From assembly GCA_963731625.1 (NCBI GenBank), contig CAVSWH010000023.1, positions 248,001-312,000 on the forward strand: DNA of 64,000 nt, given 5' to 3'. Position 1 is the first letter of the stretch, and the number at the start of each line of letters is the position of its first letter. Under the pieces are notes generated by a model, which saw nothing but the letters and a program-made list of their open reading frames with translations, ran no database searches and was not told the DNA's origin. Both the position numbers and the translations under genes were made by a program. This stretch comes from PALSA-555 sp963731625. GTDB lineage: Bacteria > Actinomycetota > Acidimicrobiia > IMCC26256 > PALSA-555. Of this stretch, positions 1-7,484 are shown piece by piece.

Positions 1-520
1 CGATCGCCGAGACCCGGTGCGCGGCGGCGCGGGCCGCGTCGGGGTCGTCGGCGCGCAGGACCCCCCGGCTGGCCGAGCCCCGGGTCGGCTTCACGACGCG
101 GGGCCACCCGACCTCGGGCAGGTCGTCGAGGTCCTCGAGCCGGGCGTACCGCGGCTGGGCGACCTCGGCGGCCGCGAGCGCGTCGCGCATCGCCGCCTTG
201 TCGCGCGTCCGGGCCACGGCGCTCGGCGGGTTGTGCGGGAACCCGAGGCGCTCGCCGGCCCGGGCGGCCACGACGACGCCCTGCTCGTCGACGGCGACGA
301 CTGCGTCGATCGGGTGACGCGCGTCGACCGCCTCGATTGTGGCGGCCGCCGCCTCGGCGTCGTCGAGGGGCACGGCGACGGCTCGGTCGCCCATGCTCGC
401 CGCGAGGGGCGACGTCTCGTCCGACGCGACGACGACCTCCACGCCCAGTGCGTGCGCCGCGGCGAGGAAGTCCGCGGCGCGATACGTCGCCGTCGGCACG
501 AGCAGGAGGACGCGAGGCAC
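1..520 (-). CDS. ATP-grasp domain protein (N-terminal part, cut by window edge)
   Basis: About 173 residues are visible on the minus strand from a GTG start at 520; the rest lies beyond the window. The N-terminal part is a Rossmann-like pre-ATP-grasp fold (starts V-P-R-V-L-L-L-V-P-T). After a segment with RTRDKAAMRDAL comes the first ATP-binding strand, WPRVVKPTRGSASRGV, whose Lys and Gly-rich loop are typical of carbamoyl-phosphate-synthase-like ATP-grasp ligases. The substrate cannot be told from this part. It is divergent from the Nfu gene with only 17 bp between the two start codons. Confidence 0.75.
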   Translation of the reverse strand, partial: MPRVLLLVPTATYRAADFLAAAHALGVEVVVASDETSPLAASMGDRAVAVPLDDAEAAAATIEAVDARHPIDAVVAVDEQGVVVAARAGERLGFPHNPPSAVARTRDKAAMRDALAAAEVAQPRYARLEDLDDLPEVGWPRVVKPTRGSASRGVLRADDPDAARAAAHRVSAI

Positions 521-525
521 CGACC

Positions 526-531
526 TATGAT
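526..531 (+). promoter_or_regulatory. -10 element TATGAT of the Nfu gene (leaderless pattern)
   Basis: TATGAT lies 6 bases before the ATG at 538, so transcription would begin at or next to the start codon. The 17-bp spacer is shared with the divergent ATP-grasp gene, whose own -10 candidate (CATCAT, minus strand, 532-527) overlaps it. No clear -35 is seen. Confidence 0.5.
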
Positions 532-537
532 GACGCG

Positions 538-1166
538 ATGACCGAAGCCACCACCCCCGTGGTCACCGTCACCGACGCGGCCCGTGAGCGCATCGTCGGT
601 GTGCGATCAGATGAGCCCGACGCCGACGCGCTGGCGCTCTGGATCGAGGTGAACGGCGAGTCCGGCGGCGCGTTCCGCTACACGATGGAGCTCCGGCCGC
701 TCGCCGACGCGCGCGACGCCGACGTGGTGCAGCGCCACGACGACCTCTCGGTGGTGGTCGACGCCGACAGTGTCGACCGGCTCACCGGCGCGACGCTCGA
801 CTTCACGGGCGCGGGCATGGTGATGCAGAACCCGAACAAGCCGGCGGCGACGGCGCCGGCGGCGGTGGCCAGGCCACGGCCGATCTGTCGGGCCCGGTCG
901 CACAAGCCGTCCTCACCGTGCTCGACGCGGAGATCAACCCGGCGATCGCCGCCCATGGCGGGCGGGCCGACCTCGTCGCGGTCGACGACGGCATCGCCTA
1001 TGTCCGGATGTCGGGCGGCTGTCAGGGCTGCGGGCTCGCGGCGGTCACCCTGTCCCAGGGGATCGAGGTCGCGATCCTCGACGCCGTCCCCGAGGTGACC
1101 TCGGTCGTCGACGTCACCGACCACGCCGCGGGCGACAGCCCGTACTACGAGTCGGCGAAGAAGTAA
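538..1166 (+). CDS. nfuA: NfuA-like iron-sulfur scaffold protein, frame broken once near 841-845
   Basis: About 209 residues if the frame is repaired. The N-terminal part (residues 1 to ~100) resembles the HesB/IscA-like domain of NfuA (TDAARERI, GGAFRYTMEL, LTGATLDFTGAGMVMQNPN). The C-terminal part is a NifU domain with the cluster-binding motif GGCQGCG and LDAEINPAIAAHGG. The two halves lie in different frames: the first runs from ATG 538, the second ends at TAA 1164-1166, and one missing base near 841-845 would join them through a Gly-rich linker. The family delivers Fe-S clusters to apoproteins. The neighbours include a cysteine desulfurase, a SufR-like repressor and Mrp. The break may be a sequencing error in a GC run or a real mutation. 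Confidence 0.8.
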
Positions 1167-1173
1167 TCGCCGG

Positions 1174-1890
1174 TCAGGCGAAGCGCTTCGCGTCCTGCGC
1201 GGCGTAGCGCGCCACACGGGTGTCGGCCGAGGCGGTGGCGACGACGGCGTCGACGACCTCCCCGAGACGAGCGCCCGGGATCGCGCAGGTCATGTCGGTC
1301 GCTGCCATCCCGGTGCGCACCCGGCTGAGCGCGCAGCCCACGCTCGCCGCGACCTCACCGGCCTCCTTCGCGACCGCGACGATGTGGCACTGCGGCTTCG
1401 AGTCGATGCGCAGGCCCGGCAGCGCGTCGACGAGCACCATGAGCTGCTTGCCGTTCACTCGCAGCAGCACGACATCGGGGTCGACCGGGGTGTCCGCGAG
1501 CGGCCCGTAGGTGACCGAACCCGGGCGGGCCTGCACGGCCGGGATCTGTGGCATGACGTCCATCGTCACCCACCCGGCGTCGAGCAGCGTCGAGACGTCG
1601 GTGCGGCCCGCGACCTCCTCGAGGGTCCGGAACCCGTGGGTCACGCTGCCGACCGAGCAGTTGGCGTGATCGGCGGCCACCGTCGAGAACGTGCGGTCGA
1701 GCGCGTGGGTCCAGAACACGCACCCGGCCGGGACGCGGCCGGTGCGGCCGTCGTCGGTCGGCGCCGGCATCGGCGCGTCGAACGCGGCGACGCCGGTCGG
1801 CGGCGCGTCGTGGAAGGTGATCGCGATCGGCGGTGAGCCGAGCACGAGCGCGTCGCTCAGCTGCGTGGCGAGGTCGGACCACGTGGTCAT
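1174..1890 (-). CDS. DUF169 family protein
   Basis: 238 residues. It matches the DUF169/COG2043 family: N-terminal helix with ALVLGSPPIAITFHD, then conserved Cys positions in AGCVFW, NCSVG, QCHIV, GCALS and MTCAIPG. The function of the family is not established; the conserved Cys suggest metal or cofactor binding. No signal peptide or membrane segment is seen, so it is probably cytoplasmic. It lies 50 bp downstream of the cysteine desulfurase on the same strand. It also has its own TAGGGT hexamer 6 bases before the ATG (1902-1897), so it may be transcribed separately. It is convergent with the Nfu gene. Confidence 0.75.
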   Translation of the reverse strand: MTTWSDLATQLSDALVLGSPPIAITFHDAPPTGVAAFDAPMPAPTDDGRTGRVPAGCVFWTHALDRTFSTVAADHANCSVGSVTHGFRTLEEVAGRTDVSTLLDAGWVTMDVMPQIPAVQARPGSVTYGPLADTPVDPDVVLLRVNGKQLMVLVDALPGLRIDSKPQCHIVAVAKEAGEVAASVGCALSRVRTGMAATDMTCAIPGARLGEVVDAVVATASADTRVARYAAQDAKRFA

Positions 1891-1896
1891 CTGCGC

Positions 1897-1902
1897 ACCC
1901 TA
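1897..1902 (-). promoter_or_regulatory. -10 element TAGGGT of the DUF169 gene
   Basis: TAGGGT on the minus strand, 6 bases before the ATG at 1890, the same spacing as other leaderless-type promoters in the window. Confidence 0.4.
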
Positions 1903-1940
1903 CCCACGGGGGCGCGGGCCGGAACGCCTCGAACCTGGGC

Positions 1941-3083
1941 TCACGCGCCGCGGAGGGCGCGCATCTTCGCGACGACCTCGGGGAAGGCCGCGACGAACGC
2001 GGCGACGTCGTCGTCGGTGGTGCTCCAGCCGACGCTCGGGCGCAGCGACCGCTCGGCGTCGACGCCCATCGCCGCCAGCACCGGGGAGGGCTCGAGGGCC
2101 TCGGACGAGCAGGACGAGCCCGAGTGCACCGCGACGCCGCGCTGGTCCAGGCCGAGGAGCACGGGTTCGGCCTCGACGTCCTCGACCGCGAGGCACACCA
2201 GGTAGGGGACCCGCTCGTCGGGGTCGCCGAGCTGGGTGACGCCGTCGACGGCGAGGGCCGCGGCGACGAGGCGCTCGGTCTGGGCGCGCGCCACCGCGGC
2301 CTCGCGGGCGAGGCCGTCGTCGGCGGCGAGCTCGGCCGCGGCCGCGCCGAAGCCGACGAGCGCGGGCACGTCCTCGATCCCCGCTCGCCGGGCGCGTTCC
2401 TGCGCGCCGCCGACGAGGAGTGGCGGCAGGCGCACGCCGCGACGCACGAGGAGCGCGGCGGCACCCTTCGGGCCGCCCAGCTTGTGGGCGGTGACCGAGC
2501 ACAGGTCCGCGCCGAGGGTCGCGAAGTCGAGCGGGACGTGTCCGGCGGCGGCGCACGCGTCGACGTGGAGCAGCACGCCACGGTCGCGGGTCTGGCTCGC
2601 GACGGCGGGCAGGGCGGTCTGGAGGGTGCCGACCTCGTGGTTGGCGAGCTGCACGTTGACGAGCGCGGTGTCGGGCCGGATCGCGGCGAGGACGTCGTCG
2701 GCGCGCACGCGGCCCTCATGGTCGACGCCGACGACGGTGAGGTCGGCGCCGGCGCGCCGGCACGCCTCGAGGACCGCCGAGTGCTCGACGGCCGTCGTCA
2801 CGAGGTGGGGGCGTGTCCCGGTCGGGGCGCGCCCGAGGGCGCCGTAGACGGCGGTGTTCACCGCCTCGGTGCCGGTCGCCGTGAAGACGACCTCGCGGGG
2901 CCGGGCGCCGAGCAGCGCCGCGACCGCCTCGCGGGCCTCCTCCAGCGCGACGCGGGTGGCCCGCCCGTCGCTGTGGACGCGTCCGGGGTCGGCCGGGTGA
3001 CCCCGCAGGAAGGGGAGCATCGCCTCGAGCGCCGCGGGCCGCAGCGGCGAGGACGAGGCGTGATCGAGGTAGGCCCGGGTCAC
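1941..3083 (-). CDS. iscS: Cysteine desulfurase (class V aminotransferase fold)
   Basis: 380 residues, the usual length for IscS/NifS enzymes. These PLP enzymes take sulfur from L-cysteine and pass it to scaffold proteins as a persulfide. Visible features are the N-terminal YLDHASSSP, the ATGTEAVN phosphate-binding segment, VDACAAAGH (PLP Asp), the Schiff-base Lys in SVTAHKLGGPKG, and the catalytic Cys loop HSGSSCSSEALEPSPVL near residue 330. It starts 7 bp after the stop of the SufR-like regulator, so the two form an operon. The short active-site loop is group I-like, suggesting a general housekeeping role in Fe-S assembly or tRNA thiolation. Confidence 0.92.
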   Translation of the reverse strand: MTRAYLDHASSSPLRPAALEAMLPFLRGHPADPGRVHSDGRATRVALEEAREAVAALLGARPREVVFTATGTEAVNTAVYGALGRAPTGTRPHLVTTAVEHSAVLEACRRAGADLTVVGVDHEGRVRADDVLAAIRPDTALVNVQLANHEVGTLQTALPAVASQTRDRGVLLHVDACAAAGHVPLDFATLGADLCSVTAHKLGGPKGAAALLVRRGVRLPPLLVGGAQERARRAGIEDVPALVGFGAAAAELAADDGLAREAAVARAQTERLVAAALAVDGVTQLGDPDERVPYLVCLAVEDVEAEPVLLGLDQRGVAVHSGSSCSSEALEPSPVLAAMGVDAERSLRPSVGWSTTDDDVAAFVAAFPEVVAKMRALRGA

Positions 3084-3090
3084 GGGCGGC

Positions 3091-3852
3091 TCAGACCCGG
3101 GCGACGCAGTGATCGCTGCCGTCGGGCCGGCTCGCCTCGAAGTGCGGTGACGTCTCGCCGTAGAGCCCCGCGAGCATCCCGCGGATCATGCCGCGGTCGA
3201 GCGCGCAGACGACGTGGGGGTACCGCGTCGCGGCGTCGCCGAAGGGGCAGCACTCGGAGACGATCGTGAATGCGTCACCGTCGCTCTCGGCCCGGGCGGC
3301 GAACCCGTGCGCGGTGAGCGCGTCGGCGACGGCCGCGACTGCGGTGCGCACCGACCGGTGGCCCGCGCCCGGGTCCATTCGCCGCGCGAGGTCGCGCCCG
3401 TAGTCGTAGCCGACCTGGTCGGCGAGCGCCTCGGCGGGGCCCGGGCCCAGCGCGTTGAGCGCGCCGGCGAGCAGGCTGGCGAGGACGGTGTCCTGGCGCA
3501 GCGGCACCGCGAGGGTCGCGGCGCCGGTGGCGCGGTAGCGCTTCGAGGGGCGTCCCGCCGGGCGGCCGCTGTCGGCGCGGGCGAGCTCGACGTCGAGGTA
3601 CCCGCCGCCGGTGAGCTTCTCGAGGTGGTGGCGGGCGACGTTGGGGTGCAGCGCGAACTGCTCGGCGATGTCGGCGGTCGTCACCCCGTCGGGGGCGTCG
3701 CGCACCGCGAGGTAGATCTCCCGTCGCGTCGGGTCGCCGAACGCGTTCGTGACCGCCGCGACCGCGGCGTTGAACTCGTCGGGGGTCAGCGAGCGCTCCT
3801 CGGCGGCGCCCGCGGCCTCGCTCGGGGCCTGCAGTGCCGGCTCGTGAGCCAC
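3091..3852 (-). CDS. sufR: SufR-like Fe-S cluster sensing HTH repressor
   Basis: 253 residues from a GTG start; the frame stays open upstream, but the start is set by the divergent Mrp gene and a TAGAAT box 7 bases before it. Residues ~25-90 form a winged helix (FGDPTRREIYLAV, then HPNVARHHLEKL as recognition helix). The C-terminal domain ends with Cys in SECCPFG (~200), PHVVCALD (~216) and DHCVARV (~249), the Cys set expected to hold an Fe-S cluster in SufR. The family represses Fe-S assembly genes when clusters are plentiful. It is followed directly by the cysteine desulfurase and faces Mrp, which are its probable targets along with itself. Confidence 0.85.
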   Translation of the reverse strand: MAHEPALQAPSEAAGAAEERSLTPDEFNAAVAAVTNAFGDPTRREIYLAVRDAPDGVTTADIAEQFALHPNVARHHLEKLTGGGYLDVELARADSGRPAGRPSKRYRATGAATLAVPLRQDTVLASLLAGALNALGPGPAEALADQVGYDYGRDLARRMDPGAGHRSVRTAVAAVADALTAHGFAARAESDGDAFTIVSECCPFGDAATRYPHVVCALDRGMIRGMLAGLYGETSPHFEASRPDGSDHCVARV

Positions 3853-3904
3853 GACCGGTATTCTACCTATGCCCGTAGTGGAAATCCCGTCCGTGTGAGG
3901 CCGC
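3853..3904. promoter_or_regulatory. Divergent sufR/mrp promoter region
   Basis: Fifty-two bases separate the two GTG starts. On the minus strand TAGAAT (3865-3860) is a good -10 for sufR. The region has an imperfect inverted repeat with CTAC and GTAG half-sites (3863-3866 and 3875-3878) and flanking ATT/AAT, a possible operator for SufR. This stretch is more AT-rich than the genes around it. The operator is inferred, not recognised as a known consensus. Confidence 0.45.
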
Positions 3905-5047
3905 GTGCCCGACGACCAGCTCAGCGGCGTGCTGCGCCGGATCGAGGATCCTGAGCTGGGGCGCTCCATCGTCGACCTCGGGATGCTCACCGGCCTCGAC
4001 CGGGACGACGGCCGGGTGCGGGTGCGCCTGGCGCTCCCGCTGCCCGAGGACGCCTGGCCACCCGACGAGCTCGAGGGCCGGATCCGCGCCGCCCTGCTCG
4101 CCGAGCCCGGGGTCGGCGCCGTCACCTTCGAGCGGCGGCCGATGGACGAGGCCGAGGCCGCCCGCACCGCCGCGGTGCTCCGCGGCGACCCGGCGCCGAA
4201 CCCGCTCGCCGTGGTCGACGCGTCGAGCGGCTCGGCCCCGCGCCCGCCGCGGCGGAACCCGTTCACCGACTCGGCGACCCGGATCCTGGCGATCGCCTCC
4301 GGGAAGGGTGGGGTGGGCAAGTCCTCGGTGAGCGCCAACCTCGCCGTCGCGCTCGCGGCGCGTGGCCAGCGTGTCGGCGCGCTCGACGCGGACGTGTGGG
4401 GCTTCTCGCTGCCGCGCATGCTCGGCGTCGACCACCCGCCCGGTCTCGTCGACGACGTCATCGTCCCGCCGCGCGCGTACGGCGTGCAGGTCGTCTCGAT
4501 GGGGTTCTTCGCCCGTGACGACCAGGCCGTGATCTGGCGGGGCCCGATGCTCCACAAGGCGCTCGAGCAGTTCCTCACCGACGTCCACTGGGCTGCGCTC
4601 GACACCCTCGTCGTGGACCTCCCGCCGGGCACCGGCGACGTGGCGCTCTCGATGGCCCAGCTGCTCCCCCGCGCCGAGGTCATCGTCGTGACCACGCCCC
4701 AGCCGGCGGCGCAGCGGGTCGCGCAGCGCAGCGCGGCGATGGCCGAGCGTGTGAACCTCCCCGTGATCGGCGTGGTCGAGAACATGTCGTGGTTCATCGG
4801 CGACGACGGCACCCGCTACGAGCTCTTCGGCGCTGGCGGTGGCGAAGCCCTCGCGGCCAGCGTCGGCGTCCCCCTGCTCGGGCAGGTGCCGCTCGTGCCG
4901 GCGCTGCGCGAGGGCGGCGACGTCGGGCGCCCGATCGTGGCCGCCGAGCCCGACAGCGACGCGGCGCGGGCGTTCGTCGCGCTGGCGACGCGCGTCGAGG
5001 CGCTCGCCCCCCGCCAGGTCCGCCACCCGGAGCTTCGGATCTCCTGA
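3905..5047 (+). CDS. mrp: Mrp/ApbC family P-loop ATPase (Fe-S cluster carrier)
   Basis: 380 residues from GTG. Residues 1-85 form a DUF59/MIP18-like domain (RRIEDPELGRSIVDLGML). The MinD-like ATPase follows, with the deviant Walker A SGKGGVGKSSVSANLA near residue 135, DADVWGFSLPRML, and the Mrp signature VDLPPGTGDVALSMAQ. The C-terminal ENMSWFIGDDGT segment lacks the CxxC found in many bacterial Mrp proteins, as in mycobacterial Mrp. The family binds and transfers Fe-S clusters. It is divergent from the SufR-like gene, which fits regulation by cluster status. Confidence 0.92.
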   Translation: MPDDQLSGVLRRIEDPELGRSIVDLGMLTGLDRDDGRVRVRLALPLPEDAWPPDELEGRIRAALLAEPGVGAVTFERRPMDEAEAARTAAVLRGDPAPNPLAVVDASSGSAPRPPRRNPFTDSATRILAIASGKGGVGKSSVSANLAVALAARGQRVGALDADVWGFSLPRMLGVDHPPGLVDDVIVPPRAYGVQVVSMGFFARDDQAVIWRGPMLHKALEQFLTDVHWAALDTLVVDLPPGTGDVALSMAQLLPRAEVIVVTTPQPAAQRVAQRSAAMAERVNLPVIGVVENMSWFIGDDGTRYELFGAGGGEALAASVGVPLLGQVPLVPALREGGDVGRPIVAAEPDSDAARAFVALATRVEALAPRQVRHPELRIS

Positions 5048-5072
5048 GCCGCCGGTCGCGGCAGCGCCGACG

Positions 5073-5078
5073 TAAGGT
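5073..5078 (+). promoter_or_regulatory. -10 element TAAGGT of the DUF3107 gene
   Basis: TAAGGT ends 6 bases before the ATG at 5085, the leaderless pattern seen elsewhere in the window. Confidence 0.45.
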
Positions 5079-5084
5079 CCCCGC

Positions 5085-5315
5085 ATGGACGTTCGGATCG
5101 GCGTGCTGCACTGCCCGAAGGAGCTCACCCTCGAGGTCGAGACCGACGGGGCCTCGCTCGAGAAGCTCGTGAACGACGCGCTCCACACCGAGGGCGGCGT
5201 GCTCTGGCTCACCGACGAGCACGGTCGCCGGGTCGGCGTGCCCGCCGAGCGCCTGGCCTACGTCGAGCTCGACGACGACGCGGCGAAGAAGCGGGTCGGC
5301 TTCGGGCCGGCCTGA
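5085..5315 (+). CDS. DUF3107 family small protein
   Basis: 76 residues, full length for this actinobacterial family. It begins MDVRIGVLHCPKELTLEVE and has the conserved WLTDEHGRRVGVPAERLAYVEL core, predicted as a small alpha/beta protein. No function is established. It lies just ahead of the ArsA-type ATPase pair, with 4 bp to the next start, so it is probably cotranscribed with them. Confidence 0.8.
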   Translation: MDVRIGVLHCPKELTLEVETDGASLEKLVNDALHTEGGVLWLTDEHGRRVGVPAERLAYVELDDDAAKKRVGFGPA

Positions 5316-5319
5316 CCTG

Positions 5320-6291
5320 GTGGCCGCGCCCGCCGGCGCGGGCTTCCTGGACCGCCGGCTCCTCTTCTTCAGCGGCAAGGGCGGGGTCGGCAAGAGCACC
5401 GTCACGGCGGCCACGGCGCTGCTCGCCGCCGAGCGCGGCCGCCGCGTCCTGCTCGTCGAGGTCGACGCGAAGGGCAACCTCACGGCGCTGTTCGAGCAGC
5501 CGTCCGTCGGCTTCCAGCCCCGCGAGGTGTACCCGGGCGTCTTCGCGATGCAGATGCGCACCGAGGACGCGCTCCGCGAGTACCTGAAGCAGCAGCTGCG
5601 GGTGCCGGTGCTCGGGCGGATCGGCCCGCTCGCGAGCGTCCTCGACTTCGTCGCCACCGCCGCGCCTGGCGTCCGCGAGATCCTCACCGTCGGCAAGGTG
5701 TGCTCGGAGGTGCGCGAGTCCAAGGAGGGTCGCGCCGACTGGGACCTCGTCGTGGTCGACGCCGCGGCGACGGGCCACATCGTGTCCCAGCTCGATTCGC
5801 CACGGGCGATCCAGGAGCTCGTCGCGGTCGGGCCGGTGCGCCAGCAGACCGAGTGGATGCTCGAGCTGCTCGCCGACCCCGCGACGACGGCGCTGCACGT
5901 CGTGACGACACCGGAGGAGATGCCGGTCAACGAGACGATCGAGCTCGTCCAGCGGGCGCGGACCGAGCTCGTGGTTCCCTTCGGGTCGGTGATCGTGAAC
6001 CGCGTCCTGCCCGAGCCGTTCACCCGGGCTGACGAGCCCGTCTTCGACGCCCTGCTCACCGGCCCGGCCCGCGACGTCCTCGACGCCGACGTCGGGCCCG
6101 GCGCGGGCGCCGTCCTCGAAGCGACCCGCCTCGCCGTGTCGATGCGCCGGTCCCGCGCCGGGCACCTCGCCCGGCTGCGGTCGGCGCTCGACGTCCCGCT
6201 CGTCTATCTCCCGTACCTGTTCGTGCGTGACCACGGGCTGCGCGTCACGCGCATGGTCGCCGAACACCTCGCGGCGGAGCTGGGTCTGTGA
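5320..6291 (+). CDS. ArsA/GET3-type ATPase (first of a pair)
   Basis: 323 residues from GTG. It has the deviant Walker A FSGKGGVGKSTVTAATALL near residue 20, VEVDAKGNLTALF (switch-like Asp), and VVVDAAATGH in place of the usual DTAPTGH. It corresponds to Rv3679 (BagA) of Mycobacterium tuberculosis by order and type. That pair has been linked to envelope integrity and stress tolerance and is not an arsenite pump. The stop overlaps the start of the second ATPase (GTGA), so the two are translationally coupled and probably work as a heterodimer. Confidence 0.85.
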   Translation: MAAPAGAGFLDRRLLFFSGKGGVGKSTVTAATALLAAERGRRVLLVEVDAKGNLTALFEQPSVGFQPREVYPGVFAMQMRTEDALREYLKQQLRVPVLGRIGPLASVLDFVATAAPGVREILTVGKVCSEVRESKEGRADWDLVVVDAAATGHIVSQLDSPRAIQELVAVGPVRQQTEWMLELLADPATTALHVVTTPEEMPVNETIELVQRARTELVVPFGSVIVNRVLPEPFTRADEPVFDALLTGPARDVLDADVGPGAGAVLEATRLAVSMRRSRAGHLARLRSALDVPLVYLPYLFVRDHGLRVTRMVAEHLAAELGL

Positions 6292-7475
6292 CCTCGTCGA
6301 GCCTCGAGTCGCTGCTCACCTCCCGCGAGATCGTGGTGTTCTGCGGGTCCGGGGGCGTCGGCAAGACGACGACCGCCGCCGCGGCGGCCGTCGCCGCGGC
6401 CGGGGAGCTCGGCGGCCGGGTGCTCGTGCTCACCATCGACCCGGCGAAGCGCCTCGCCGACGCCCTCGGTCTCGAGGCGCTCGGCAACGTCGAGCGCCGC
6501 GTCCCCGACGAGGCGCTGCGCGCCGCCGGCTTCGAGCCCCGCGGCGAGCTGTTCGCCGCGATGCTCGACACGAAGGCGTCCTGGGACGACCTGGTGCTGC
6601 GCCACGCGCCCGACGAGGAGACCGCCTACCGGGTGCTCGGCAACAGCCTGTACCAGAACATCACCGCGCGGTTCGTGCAGAGCCACGACTACATCGCGAT
6701 GGAGCGGCTCTACGACCTGCACGCGCACGGCCGCTACGACCTGATCGTCGTGGACACGCCGCCGACCCGCAACGCCATCGACTTCCTCGAGGCGCCGAGC
6801 CGGATGGCCGAGTTCTTCGGCGGTCGGCTGCTGCGCTGGCTGACCGTCCCGTACCGTCTGACCGGCCGGCGCGGCGCCCGCATGGTGAACGTCGCGAGCC
6901 GACCCTTCTACCAGCTGGCCGACCGGGTGCTCGGCAGCCAGCTGCTCCAAGACATCGCCGAGTTCTTCTTGAACTTCCAGAGCATGTACGACGGGTTCGT
7001 GGCGCGGGCCGAGTCGGTCGAGCGGCTGCTGCACGACCGCCGCACCACCTTCGCCGTCGTCACGACCCTCGAGGGCGCGCCCCTCCGCGAGGCCGAGCTG
7101 TTCGTGCGCGAGCTCGGGAAGCGGGACCTGCCGCTCGGCGCGCTCGTGCTGAACCGCGTGCTGCCGCCGTATCTCACCTCCGCCGAGGGCCATCGTGCCG
7201 CGACGGCCCTCGCCGAGCGTCCCGAGGACGTGGCGAAGCTGCTCGGCGGGCTCGGCGAGCCCGCGCTCGACGACCCGGAGCGCACGGCGCGGGTGCTCGC
7301 CACCGTCGCCGCGACGTACCGCGACTACAGCGTCGTGGCGACCCGCGAGCGGGAGCTGCGCGCCGAGCTCGCCCGGGTCCCGGACGTGCTCGCCACGGTG
7401 CCCGCGCTGCCGGACGAGGTGCACGACCTCGCCGGCCTGGCGAGCATCGGCCGGGCCTTGCTGGCGACTCCGTAA
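6288..7475 (+). CDS. ArsA/GET3-type ATPase (second of a pair)
   Basis: 395 residues from a GTG that overlaps the previous stop. Walker A is CGSGGVGKTTTAAAAAVA, followed by LTIDPAKRLADALG and the catalytic VVDTPPTRNAIDFL. It corresponds to Rv3680 (BagB) by position and features. No transmembrane segments are seen, so it is a soluble or peripheral ATPase. The gene order ATPase-ATPase with a WhiB nearby recalls the mycobacterial Rv3679-Rv3680-whiB4 region, although the WhiB here looks like WhiB1. Confidence 0.87.
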   Translation: MTSSSLESLLTSREIVVFCGSGGVGKTTTAAAAAVAAAGELGGRVLVLTIDPAKRLADALGLEALGNVERRVPDEALRAAGFEPRGELFAAMLDTKASWDDLVLRHAPDEETAYRVLGNSLYQNITARFVQSHDYIAMERLYDLHAHGRYDLIVVDTPPTRNAIDFLEAPSRMAEFFGGRLLRWLTVPYRLTGRRGARMVNVASRPFYQLADRVLGSQLLQDIAEFFLNFQSMYDGFVARAESVERLLHDRRTTFAVVTTLEGAPLREAELFVRELGKRDLPLGALVLNRVLPPYLTSAEGHRAATALAERPEDVAKLLGGLGEPALDDPERTARVLATVAATYRDYSVVATRERELRAELARVPDVLATVPALPDEVHDLAGLASIGRALLATP

Positions 7476-7478
7476 CCT
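7473..7478 (+). promoter_or_regulatory. -10 element TAACCT of pdtaS
   Basis: TAACCT begins inside the stop codon region of the second ATPase and ends 6 bases before the GTG of pdtaS, so pdtaS may have its own leaderless transcript. Confidence 0.4.
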
Positions 7479-7484
7479 GGCCTC

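Noticed and set aside
5320..7475. Arsenite efflux ATPase role for the ArsA-type pair
   Set aside because: No arsB, arsR or arsC nearby and the Cys residues of ArsA metal sites are absent; the BagAB-like assignment fits better.
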